Assembly (NCBI GenBank): GCA_001692895.1
Contig: KV748205.1
Coordinates: 2,012,798 to 2,076,797 of the forward strand
Direction: 5' to 3'
From: Cenococcum geophilum 1.58
Lineage: Eukaryota > Ascomycota > Dothideomycetes > Gloniales > Gloniaceae
DNA length: 64,000 bases
The notes beneath the pieces were generated by a model, which saw nothing but the letters and a program-made list of their open reading frames with translations, had not been told where the DNA came from and did no database searches. Positions 1-10,699 of the stretch are shown in pieces (within the stretch, counting starts at the first letter, position 1; the number at the start of each line of letters is the position of its first letter). Made by a program: the position numbers and the translations under genes.

Positions 1-3
1 TGG

Positions 4-102
4 TTAAACCGGTTATATCACCGGTTTAAAGCTTTGATTCAAATTATGGATTGGTTTTTGCCTCATTTTTCTATCCAATCCAAACCAGTTGCATCACTGG
101 TT
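4..102. repeat. Two related short hairpins upstream of the NLR 3' end
   Basis: Two copies of a motif fitting ACCRGTTRYATCACYGGT lie at about 12-29 and 84-101 and each sits in a hairpin. The first has perfect 10-bp arms (TTAAACCGGT at 4-13 and its complement at 20-29) around the loop TATATC. The second has 7-bp arms (AACCAGT at 83-89 and its complement at 96-102) around TGCATC. Between them GGATTGG and CCAATCC form another inverted pair. The differences between the copies are mostly transitions. I do not recognise the repeat family. The rest of 1-508 is ordinary intergenic sequence in which I see no gene. Confidence 0.6.
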
Positions 103-508
103 AAGAGCCATAGTAGATGTGGGGAAAGTAGGGCAAATGCGAGGTATTGATTTAGGTATGGGCACACGATAGTTGCGCACGTATACACGTGACGTTTTAA
201 CTCGGAGAGGAAGGATCTAAGCTTGTTGAGGTGGGGGGTGTATGCGTATTATTTAGGGGGTATATAACTAGCAGTAGCCTAAAAGAAAACCGGATGTCAA
301 GTGCAAAAACCAACGCATGAAATGAGGAGACAAGCTCCCCTATATATACTGCGGGCGGCGGACCACCTGCGCTATGCGCAGACTAAGATGGACTAATCCG
401 GTGCACTTACTGACGTGATATAAGCTCGGACCAAAACCCACACTTCGCAATAGATAGCTACTGGGATATCAAATCCTAAGAGGAATAATATAGAAATTGG
501 AATACGTT

Positions 509-3500
509 TTATAGCGGAGGCATGCTTCTTGGTCGTGAGACGAACATTGCGCCTGGAGTTCCCGATCTTGAAACCGGGCTTGCTCGCCCATCATTTCTTG
601 GACGTTGAGGTGTGGGGGCAAGCAGAAGGGTATCGCTCGATCGTCGGTCATCTGGGTTTGTCGACGGTGATCGGAAATCAAGACCCGACGGAGACCAGGC
701 AGCATAGCGTTTTCGGTCTGTGAGTTGTGATAGCGTAGACCGCCCGTCGTCTGAAGTTGCCCACAGCCTGTTTCTTTCCTCCGTATCTTCTCGCTCTCTG
801 GTTGAAGACATTTCAATGAGAAGGTCTTCAGACAAACTTTCAGCGCCTTTCATGTGGCCTTGTTCGAGGAAAAGACGTCTTGTTACTTTGAGCGCATCCG
901 CATACATACTTTCACGTTCTTGGATATCCTGAGACCAATATATTATAGACCCGGTAGCAGCAATATCACTGTCGTTGAACACCGCGCCGTGCTGCATGAG
1001 GATACGTCCTATTTCATCCAGATGGTCTACTCTGTGTTCTGCATGAAGTCTAATAAGCACTAGAAGTAGGCTCCGCCCAAGCTCATCCATTTCATTAACC
1101 GACGCGCCATATTCAAGGAGTTTTTGTACTGCGAATGCGTCACCAGTCAATACAGTTTTCCATAACAGAGGACCCTTCTGGTCCACTGCAACTCTTACGT
1201 TTGGATTTGCCCCGGTACAGAGCAATAATTCGATGATTTCCTTACGGGACGCACGATTCGAGGTCATGATTGCTGCCTCAAGGGCTCCACCGTAGATTGA
1301 ACCAGGAGCAGCTCCGTTAACATTGGCACCAAGTTCCAAGAGTGCCTTCGTAAAAGCAAGGTCGCCCCGCAGAGCACTCGCCTGTAGTGCCGTGCCAAAT
1401 ATCGATACATGACCTTCCAGATTCGCCTTGTAGCGAGCCAGGAGCTTAAGAGCCGGTATACTTTTTGTCTCGATCACCACTTCGAGCGGCGTCGCGATCA
1501 GGTCCTTGAAATACAAGGCAGGCTCGTCGGGGCTTGCTCCTCTGTCCAGAAAAAGTTGAGCAAGTGAAAGATGTCCAAAGTAGATAGCCCGAGCAAGTGC
1601 GCTAGAAGCGTTCCGGAGCGAAGGTGATATCGTAGCTCCAAAGTCGAAGAGAAGCCGTGCTATATCCATGTTACCTCCACGAGCAACAGCATAGAGCAAG
1701 CGGCCGCCGTGCTCGTTGATGTCAAAACGAGTATTACTCAAGACGCTCAAGTTGATTATATTAGCAGCGTAGTGAAAAATGTTGACAGTAATTGTAAGCT
1801 CAAGTAAAGTTAAAGGTAGAGGCTCTCTAAACTGCTGCCATTCCAAGTCTGATTCATCCGCCGGGTTTACGAAGTTAGCTTTAATGTCTGTTTCATATTG
1901 TAGCTCAAGCCAAACCCCGAAATAAGCCGCAGGAAAGCGTCTTAGAATTTTTATAGTTTCGTGAGTGTCGTAGCGCTCTGCGTATTGCGCATGATAAATC
2001 CACCAGGTTGCGGCGTATTCGATGAAAGAGGAAGCCGATAAGCTACTAAGCTTAAATCGCTCATCAATTGTATTCCTGGATCTGGCTTTCGTACTCAGTT
2101 CCCAGAGTACAGGGACATACTCCTCGGTCAAGGAAAGTAGTCTTCCGATACAGGCCCTTAGGAGAGATATGTGCCCAGCGGCCCTGACTCCCCTCGAATA
2201 TTCATCCCCTAGACCAGCTTCTTTAGCGGAGAGAAACGTGCTCACAGTTTGGTGTGCAAGGTGGACAGTTTCCAAGGCATTTTCATTACCGCCGGCATCA
2301 GTGTCGGATTTAGTGTCGGTTTCGTCTTCAGAAACCGGTGGTTTCCTCACCTCAAGGAAGCCTCCACAGACAGCAAGGATTCGCGACTTTGCTAGGCGAT
2401 CGTTGTTCAAGTCATGGTATAGATCGGTGGCGTGGTGAACAGCGTACCGTAATTCTAAAGGAGATAACGGCCTTGTAGCAGTTCTGACCATTGCAAGCAT
2501 TGCTCGAACCTCCAAACGATCCTCAGTGCTAAGGCCATCGAGCATGCGAGCATAAAACGCATTCAATTCCTTGGGTATTTCTCGTAATCTCTGTGTAAGA
2601 CTCGAGAGATCTTCCCCCTTCCTCCACGCCCGAAGAAGCTCGTCGCACACAAGCTTAACCCACAAAAATACCCCTTCTGCATTCTCAACTACAGAGTCGA
2701 CGAGTATTTGTAGGTTAGACCCTTCGATTTCTATAACATTCAAAAACTGAACGGCAACATAGTGCTGGATGTCATCGATTGTTTCATCCTCCATATGTAG
2801 TTTGGGGTAATTTCGGAAGCGGTGGATGAAATCAACATGCGATCTGCTTGACACACACACATAGAGCCCGTCCGGAAATTTGCCACAAATATTCGCGAAG
2901 AAATCGGCAATCTGAATGTCTTCTGCTTGGTACTCATCAAGAGCGTCAATAAACAAGAGGACCCTCAAGTTTCGTCTATTCGCCTCCATGATAACCCTCG
3001 ATAAAATCGATTCTAGATCGGAACGTCTCCAGATAAATGTTGCTTGAGTGTGTTGTCGCTCTTCGAATAGAGGTAATACGGCGCAGAAAAGCTGCGGTTG
3101 TTGTTTTAATATTTGATATAGGATGGACCGCAACATACCCTCCACAGATCTTGCTAACGAACTGCCTTGAAAATCTAGGAAAAAGCTAGCGATCACAGAT
3201 TGGGGTTTTCCACGCTGAGCTACTGCTTTCTCGCCTAGAAGTTGTATGGTTTGAGGGCTACTTGCAAGATACTTCATGATTGTGGATTTCCCCGAGCCTG
3301 GTTTCCCGGAAATCCAGTACAAGCCACCAGTCGATTGAAGCCAATTGGAAAATTGGATATGGGAGCGAACAAATACCCAATCAAACGTCAATGGGAGTGC
3401 AGTTTCTATTCGTTCTTGGCGATTGCCAAGCTCTTCGTAATCCAAAGCTTTTAGGCATTCTATTCATGCCAAAATATAAGTCTAATCCGAAGATCTTAAT

Positions 3501-4818
3501 CAGGATGCTTTCCTAACCTTCTTCAATTTCGCCAAAGCAAGTGGGCTGCACTTTTTGGCGCTGTAGTTTAACCCATCTGTAAATTTCACCCGTTATATCC
3601 TCATAGCCTTGATCGGTGTTGCTCGCGAATTTGGTCATGTCCTACCTTTATGAGTACTAGCGCGATTATAAAATTCAGCGACGATAGGAGCATTCTTACC
3701 ATATGATTTGCATGAATGCCATAGCTGCTGTATCCTGGGATTATTGCTGAGTGCTTCGTTACCACCTTCGGTCTGGTCAGCCAGCGATTATGTTATGGTA
3801 GATCGGTGAAGCAGACCTCGCCAACGAGTTTTACTGGAAGCTCTTCGAAGAAGCAAGTAATGTAAATCTCAGACCCCTCATTTTTTCTCCTCCTTAGCAG
3901 GCTGTGGAAGCCCTGCTGGATGATGGCGAGCATCTCAGACCCCGGTTGTAGTACAGCAACGATATCAGCGTTGCTTCTCTTTGCAATACTCATCAGTCTT
4001 GATGCGAATATGCCCCACGCTGCGAAATCAGACCCGTGATGAGGAGTTCCTAAAAAAATAATGCCTATTGTGCTCCCTTCAACGTCACGGATATGTTTCT
4101 CAGCACTGGCTCGCGAGATACTCAAGGCGTTTTGTGTTACAAGGCCACCAAGACTATGGGCTATGAAAATGACGTTGCGGTTTTCCTGATCGTTCGTTAG
4201 CTTTAAAATCATTATGACGTTGCGGTCTGTATCCAAGAAATATAAACCGGAGGCGGCTGGGGTTTAGCCCATTATAATGTCAGGACATACAGTGTCTGTT
4301 CGGCCTCGCAACCGCGCAAGAGCACCAAGCATGTTTTCAGCATGGTTACTGACTCGGTTCAAGGACGCAGGGCTCCAGAAGTGAGCCATGTCAGCATCGT
4401 AACCGAATGCAAGGATACGTGCTTCTGGGATGTCCTTATATAATAGCTGCGAAGGCCAATGAGTTCCACTTTGCTCATGTAGCCATGTATTGTAAGATTT
4501 GCCCGTAAGACCATGCACGAAGACAATGTCTACAGCAGAATTTGTAGTCTCGTTGGATTGGTAGAGCACTTTTAGGCCCAAATTTGTGGATTCAATGCCC
4601 AATGAACTTGGTTGTCCGTACCTAGCAGCTGGTGAGATACGAATCAAGGGAGTGGAAGCTTTTGTAACAGCGCTGTAATCAGTTTGTAATGATTGAATCC
4701 CCCCTGATTGTTTTGTAAATCTCGAATAGCTATCATCGGCCGTTGTCGAGGTCTGGTCAGCCTCGTCAGCTTGCCGCCGCCCTCCCCGACCCAGCACTTT
4801 CCGCAGGGCTCGATGCAT
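509..4818 (-). CDS. NLR: SesB-like alpha/beta hydrolase - NACHT - ankyrin repeats (5 exons)
   Basis: Intracellular NOD-like receptor of the fungal type. By family it should sense a non-self cue through the ankyrin repeats, oligomerise through NACHT and act through the N-terminal hydrolase. I join exons 4818-4291, 4185-3817, 3765-3700, 3641-3518 and 3459-509. The introns start GTATGT, GTCTGC, GTAAGA and GTTAGG and end CAG, AAG, TAG and TAG; the frame is continuous, giving 1345 residues. The hydrolase (about 80-360) has FVHG at 100-103 and the nucleophile motif AHSLGG with Ser187. NACHT has Walker A GKPGSGKST at 414-422 and a Walker B-like LLFIDALDE near 530-538. Ankyrin repeats run over about 947-1192, then a Ser/Pro/Arg-rich tail. 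The start at 4818 is the first ATG of an open exon; an open stretch lies upstream (5055-4828), so a 5' exon is not excluded. Composition is normal and there are no RIP stops. The AAG acceptor of intron 2 is the weakest call. Confidence 0.88.
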
Positions 4819-5290
4819 TACAAGCTTCTAATTGACTAGCAAAGTTGAGAAGAATGATACAAGATCGACAAAGACTATTGAGAAGGTCAGACTGTAGGAA
4901 AAGGTTACCTGTCCAGAGTAGGGGTATAAAATAGAAGAGCAATTATTCAGCCGCACTAGCCGAGCTTTTGCGTTACTCAGCTCGGACGCTAGATGTCCCG
5001 GCGGGGTACAGCTGAGCGTCCGGTTTGCCTCAGCAACCTCAGACCGTAGAATCAATTAGCGGACATACATATATACGCAAGCGGACATCGCTAGCCTTTT
5101 TTGTCACAAAGTTGATTCTATGGTCTAAGGGACTTTCGCAAGGTTTCTTAGGTGATCCGACTTTGTTTTGTATGTAACGTAATCTGCGGGCAAGCTGCCC
5201 ATGCGGGCATCCTGCCCACCTGCCCCACTACCGAGGGCAAATAATGCGAATTACTCAACCACAAATAATTGTATTTAGTGTAGCTATCTA
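4819..5290. promoter_or_regulatory. NLR upstream region
   Basis: This is the 5' flank of the NLR on the minus strand. An open minus-strand stretch (5055-4828) with a possible splice donor just after a CAG may be a 5' UTR exon, but I cannot prove it. Beyond about 5160 the sequence begins to change towards the repeat-rich zone. I see no other gene here. Confidence 0.3.
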
Positions 5291-5514
5291 CTAGCTAGTT
5301 ACCTGCCGTCTAGAGCACGTACGTGCTGTATGTTCTGTTGATTTGCACATGCTGCACTTGCGTAGGGCTCGCTGCGGTCGCTCTGCTGCTACCGCTGCTA
5401 CCCCTCCTGCTGCACCTTGCTGAGCAGCTTGTGCACAAGAGGCCCCTTCTGCTCCTGATAGAACACCTCCTCTAGCTATATACGTGCGCTTCTTTGCCCT
5501 CTTCCTTTTCTAGC
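5291..5514 (-). pseudogene. C-terminal fragment of a pogo/Fot1-type transposase
   Basis: The minus-strand frame ending at the TAG of 5293-5291 encodes a basic KRKRAKKRTY stretch, an Ala/Gln-rich linker and a zinc knuckle of the form CX2CX4HX4C close to the C terminus. This is the usual tail of fungal pogo/Fot1 DDE transposases. A TAG just before the basic stretch looks like a mutated CAG. Upstream coding sequence is lost at the TACC microsatellite. The DDE core and terminal inverted repeats are absent. Base composition is much less AT-rich than the DNA that follows, so this short piece seems to have escaped RIP. Confidence 0.6.
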
Positions 5515-5554
5515 AGTAGTTTTCTATATCTAGCCTCTTATTTTTAACTGCAAG

Positions 5555-5628
5555 TACCTACCTACCTACCTACCTACCTACCTACCTACCTACCTGCCTG
5601 CCTACCTACCTGCCTACCTACCTGCCTA
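5555..5628. repeat. (TACC)n microsatellite
   Basis: A run of TACC tetranucleotides with several TGCC interruptions. It marks the point where the pogo fragment stops and the AT-rich zone starts. Confidence 0.95.
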
Positions 5629-5633
5629 TTTAT

Positions 5634-6011
5634 CTATATATTAGTGTCTAATTTAATTTAGGGGACGGGTCGGCCCAATTAAAGGCTCTAATTAATTTAA
5701 ACCGTTCTCTATAGCCGTTTACTAGCTGTCCTTCCTACCTACTACCTATATCTATCTATTATAGAAGACCTGCGTTATTCTAGGGGGAGAATCGCGCATT
5801 AAGCAATTAATCGAGGGGGAAGCCTTGGCAGAGGCTCTAAATCGTTAATTAGCGGTATTCCCGATAATTAACCGGCCGTGTACTAATTTCTTAACTAGGC
5901 CTTATGCCTACCTGCTTACCTATCTATCTACCTATCCGCCTACTATTTATCTGCCTATATATTAGTGTCTAATTTAATTTAGGGGAGGGGTTGGCCTAGT
6001 TAAAGGCTCTA
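5634..6011. repeat. 57-bp direct repeat pair
   Basis: A 57-bp sequence at 5634-5690 recurs at 5955-6011 with a few transitions, 321 bp apart. Both copies hold a TTAATTTAGGGG core. The spacing suggests a degraded tandem unit or the ends of a small element; I could not tell which. Nothing coding is visible between 5640 and 6150. Confidence 0.6.
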
Positions 6012-6158
6012 GCTGTATATTTAAACGGTAGTTATCTAGGGTGCCTCCCTAGGAAGCTTTAATTTGATTTAGTAATGGGCCGATATTAAAGCTCTGGTTT
6101 AATTTAATTAATTAATTAATTAAATTGTTCGTAGTATTCGCTGGCTAGTTATTTAAAC

Positions 6159-6290
6159 AGTTGTTATTTAGTTCTAGTAACAGTTATCTAGTTCTACAAT
6201 AATTATATAGTTCTAGCGATGGTTATCTAGTTCTAGCGATAGTTATCTAGTTCTAGCGATAGTCGTCTAGTTCTAGCAATAGTCCTCTAC
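6159..6290. repeat. 20-bp minisatellite
   Basis: About six to seven tandem copies of a 20-bp unit close to AGTTATCTAGTTCTAGCGAT. Confidence 0.9.
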
Positions 6291-6407
6291 TAGCTGCCAT
6301 TCTAGTATCTCCCTAGGTAGGGAGGATATAAAAAAGGAAGGGTAAAAAATAAGGTAGCTATATAGGGGCTATTAGGAATATAGCGAGGACCTAATAGTAA
6401 TGTTTAT

Positions 6408-6690
6408 CGCTTTGTATAGAGCTTTACGCAAAGCTTTATATAGACCTCTATATATAGAGCTTCGCATAAAGCCTTATATAAAGCCTCTATACGTAGAGCT
6501 TTATATAAAGCTTTATATAGAGCTTTATATAGAGCTTTATATAGAGCTTTATATAGAGCTTTATATAGAGCTTTATATAGAGCTTTATATAGAGCCTTAT
6601 ATAGAGCCTTCTATAAAGCCTTATGCAAAGCCTTATATAAAGCTTTATATAGAGCTTCGTGCAGAGCTTTATATATATCTTTATGGGGGA
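6408..6690. repeat. 12-bp tandem array (AGCTTTATATAG)
   Basis: A long array of the 12-mer AGCTTTATATAG, nearly perfect from about 6490 to 6600 and degenerate at both sides. It gives an open plus-strand frame of repeated LYIE tetrapeptides at 6400-6702, which I regard as an artefact of the repeat, not a gene. Two G-rich homopolymer runs follow at about 6700-6728. Confidence 0.95.
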
Positions 6691-6730
6691 TATTGCTTTT
6701 AGGGGGGGGGGTCGCTTAGAGGGGGGGGCG

Positions 6731-6966
6731 TTTCTATTAGGAATGTATTAGGATAATAAGGTCCTATTAGAATCGCATTAGGATAATAGGGTCCTATTAG
6801 GATCGTATTAGGATTATAGGGTCCTATTAGGAACGCATTAGGATAGTTAAGATTGTATTAGGATAATAGGGTCCTATTAGGACAATTAGGAAAATCAAAA
6901 TCCTACTAGCAGCCTGCTAGGAGCCTATTAGGACGATTAGGAAAATTAAAATCCTATTAGGAGGCC
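6731..6966. repeat. GGTCCTATTAGGA-type tandem array
   Basis: Imperfect tandem units of roughly 30 bp built on GTATTAGGATAATAGG and GTCCTATTAGGA, each with a short internal palindrome (TCCTA/TAGGA). Confidence 0.85.
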
Positions 6967-6999
6967 TCTAGGATCTTAGCACCCTAACAATTTACTAAT

Positions 7000-9900
7000 A
7001 AACCCTAATTTTCTTATTATAACTACTACGCCAACTACTCCTATCTCCCTTTAAAAACTAACCTTAGGCTTAAAGTAAGGTGTTACTCTTTAATGGCTAG
7101 CTAAGTAGTATTAAGTATAAGTGGATAAGTTAGTCCTAATAGAAAAGAGATTTACTCTAATGCCTTCTTTATATTTCTTACCTAGTTACTACTAGTAGGC
7201 AATTACACGCGCCTTTAATAAGGTTACCTTAGCTACTAAGTTTCTAATATAAACTATAGAAGATCTCTATAAGTATTTCCTATTAAATAAGTAGAAGTAT
7301 ACTATAGCTTAGGGAGAGTAGCTAGTTTAGTTCCTTTGCTAAAATATAAACAGTATACTAGCTAAGTAGTTAGAGTTTAGAAAACCTAAGAAACTAATAT
7401 CTAGTACTAATAACTTATTACCTATAGCTAGTAGCGCTAATAATAGTAAGCTTACAGCCAACGAATAAAGGGTATAGGTTATAGAAAGATAAACTAAAAT
7501 TAATAATAAGACTGCTTTACTAGTTATATTATAGTAAAAAAAGCTTATAGAGAACTATATACACTTATTCAGCTTAGTATTAGAATCCCTTTTCTTAATA
7601 ATAGTGCTATTTTTAGCTAGAGAAATTACTCCATCTCCCCTTAACTAGTGTAGTATACTATCCCCTTTGCTATAGTATAACTAGTCGCTAGGATAAGGTT
7701 ATAGTGATTTATACTAGTTATAATAGCAAAAGATTAAATGCGAGTAGTTATAGGAACTAAAATTATAGAGTAGTAAAAGCGTAGTATTAGAGACTAAACT
7801 ACTAGTGCTAGAGACTAAACCGCTAGTACTAAAGACTTAACGACTAGTGCTAAAGACTTAACTACTAGTACCGGAGACTTAACTAGTGGACTTATAAACT
7901 ACTTCGCTAACTAATAGTATAGAGCCTAGCTTAGAACCACCTATAACTCTTAGTAGTAGAACTTATAGAGGTAGAAAAAAAGGGTAAGGATTATAGATTC
8001 TACTGCTAATAAAATATAGCGGGGTTTAGAGGGTATAGCTTCTATCTTATATAGGCGGTTAATATTAGCACCTATTAGTAAGAATATTAGCGGCCTAGTA
8101 TTAAAAAACTATAGTAAAGAGATAAGAAATAATGAGCGGGATAGGCGTAAGCGGTTATTAACACTAAAAGCTATATATTTAGAAATGTGGGAGGTGTAAA
8201 TAAGAAGGGCTTAGCATTCCCCTTTATTACGTGCTAGTAGGGTATAAGCAGTTAATCTCTAAGTAAACTTTTATATTAAATTAAACCAGAAAGCAGTTAA
8301 GGAATTAATTAGACTATTTATTTAACTATTCTAAAGGCTATAAGTTACTACTTATTTATCCTAAAAAGAAAACTATAAACTTATCTACCAAACTATCTAT
8401 TAAACTATAATCTATTAGTTATATATACAATTCCTAAGCAGCTTATAAAATATGCTCCTTATTATTATATATATCTATAAATATAAGCCTAAGCTAACGG
8501 GTTAATTAGGAAAAAGCCTAAGTAGTTAATAATAGAGGATTTTAAGTAGCCTAATTATAAGGAGTAAACCACTAGGAAAGAGGCCGGCGAGTTAAAGTAA
8601 AAGAAGTCTAAAAGGTTAAAGCTAAAGGAGTAGAGCGTTAGGAGGGAGTTTAAGGAGTTAAGTAAGAATTTATAGATATGCGTAAGAGTGGCTAAATTAA
8701 AAAGTTAGAAGAAGCTAGTTAATCTACTAGCGGAGGTATACTATTATGCCGCTTTATCTAGTCTAAAAACCAAGCTACCTATTTCTTAGAGTTGCTAGTA
8801 AACCGGCTAACTAGTTAACTAAGACTTAAGATATTATTAAAGGAAATTAATAACGTATATATTATATTGCCGTATAGCGGCAACTTATTAGAGAATATAT
8901 TAAGTGGTTATACTTAATAGTTTAGTTAATTATAAGTGTTAAGACTTGCTACCACTATATATTAAGGTAAAAGGAACGCCAAAGCGGTTAACCCGCGTAT
9001 AATACTAATTATAATAGCACCTTAATAACTCGCTATATTAAGAAGATTAGTTTAACGTTCCTCTATTAGATAAACTAGTAGTAGTTAAATAAATATACTT
9101 AAGGCTGCGCTATAAAATACTAGAGCACCATAACTACGACTAGTTAATCTTAGAGTACTTTTACTAGTTAATATTCGACCTATAAAGAAGGCATATAGCT
9201 ATTATTGCCTCTCCTTAAGAGGCGTGGGTTCCTTGTTATCCGATAGCTTAATAGGGTTAGACTACTATAACTCCTATAAGGCATACGGACATTATTATCT
9301 CTCCCTAAAAAGCGGGGATTACTTATTATCTAACTACTACGACTGCCGTAACTACTAAGACTACTAAGACTACTCCTAGCCGGCATTACTCTTATCCTTA
9401 TTACTACTAATTATAATTAATTTACTAGCATCCTTACTACTCTTATTACTACTAATTTAAGTTAGCCTACTTAAGAGGCTAAAGCGGATAGTATATAACT
9501 AGAGAGGCTAACAGCGGTTAACTAGGTAGCGGTTTATATCCTAGGTTAACTACTAGCTTACTTAACCTCTATAAGCAACTACAACCTACCTATCTATAGT
9601 AACAGTATTAAAGGTTCCTATTAACCAGTCCTTAATATTATTTAGAGTTACTATATTTACGCCCTTAGGTAGAGTCTAGTTGCGGAGCCTATTAGGGTAA
9701 AGGTAAGGTAACAGCTATTAAATCCGTAACTTTAGGAACCTAGTAGTATATATCTTAAACGGGTTAAAATAGAGGATATTAAAAAAGCTAATATTAAGGA
9801 GAGAGAAGCTAGGACAGCTAGCGAAGCTATTAGGATTATAAATGCTAACTATAATAAGTAATCTACTATAAGTAGTTAGTAAGACGGTTTTCTTAAGATA

Positions 9901-10440
9901 ATAATATAAGAGATGTTAGGTATAAACCATGTAGTAACTTAAAGGGGTATACTATAAGGAGTAAGGAGTTAGTAAGCAGTCGCTAACTATAATAAGGCAA
10001 AAAGAGTAGAAATAAGGGTAGTCTTTAACTAGCAGTTATAAAAGAAGTAGTTAACAATAAGCTAAATAAATAGTTAGGGGAGTAGTAAGTAATAAGCTAA
10101 ATAGGTAGTTAAGGGGTTAAGGAGGTAAAGTATAGTAGTTAAGTTAAGTAAAGTTAAAGTAGTTAATAACCTTTATCCTTAGTATAGAATATATTATTAA
10201 TTACCTCTATATAATCTCTAAGTGCTAATAGCTTAGTAATAGTAGTAAATTACTCCTTATCTTTAGACGAAATAGAAATAATCTTATTAGGTATAATAAT
10301 ATTTTAAAGATTAAATAAGTAAATATATTTTTTAAAAAGCTCTACACTATTTATAAAAAATATTAGTAGACTTAAATTAACTATTATAATTACTGTTAAC
10401 TGCTTAGACATATATATAACCCTCGGCCTAGAGATAGTAT
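7000..10440. other. RIP-degraded region, probable fossil coding sequence, not identified
   Basis: AT-rich sequence dense in TAG and TAA on both strands. Long plus-strand stretches interrupted only by TAA/TAG suggest former reading frames. Near 8180-8210 one frame gives a CxxC-like pair. A 21-bp tandem repeat sits at 7781-7886, and a pair of related blocks of about 60 bp at roughly 9195-9330. I could not match any of this to a family, and I see no LTRs or inverted ends that delimit an element. The right edge is the start of the Ngaro-like element at about 10443. Confidence 0.35.
7781..7886. repeat. 21-bp tandem repeat
   Basis: Five copies of a 21-bp unit based on CTAGTGCTAGAGACTAAAC. As it is a multiple of three bases, it would encode a heptapeptide repeat if the region was coding. 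Confidence 0.8.
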
Positions 10441-10442
10441 AT

Positions 10443-10590
10443 ATACTAGCGTCTATATATTGCTTGGCAGCATCTATCTCAGCAATACACAATGCTAAGA
10501 CCTCCTGCAATATTCGCGAATATCAAACGCAGTCACTACATGGCTAATTCGCTTTTAATATCGCTGAACTTATTAATATTCATTATATAT
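10443..10590 (+). repeat. Split direct repeat A1
   Basis: About 148 bp beginning at ATACTAGCGTC, matching A2 at 14848-15000. The first 113 bases match best; the tail is more diverged. It holds the palindrome ATATTCGCGAATAT at about 10510-10523. Confidence 0.8.
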
Positions 10591-10699
10591 TTATTATCCA
10601 TTCGTTTAAGAATTATTTTATAACGCTATTACCGCTTATAACCAACTAGGAGATTTATACGCGTGCATAATCCTAATAAGTAAACCCACCTAGATAACC

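Noticed and set aside
2022..2438. 138-residue plus-strand open frame
   Set aside because: Antisense shadow of the NLR coding exon.
6400..6702. 100-residue open frame of LYIE tetrapeptides
   Set aside because: It is the translation of a 12-bp tandem array lacking stops in that frame; no gene features support it.
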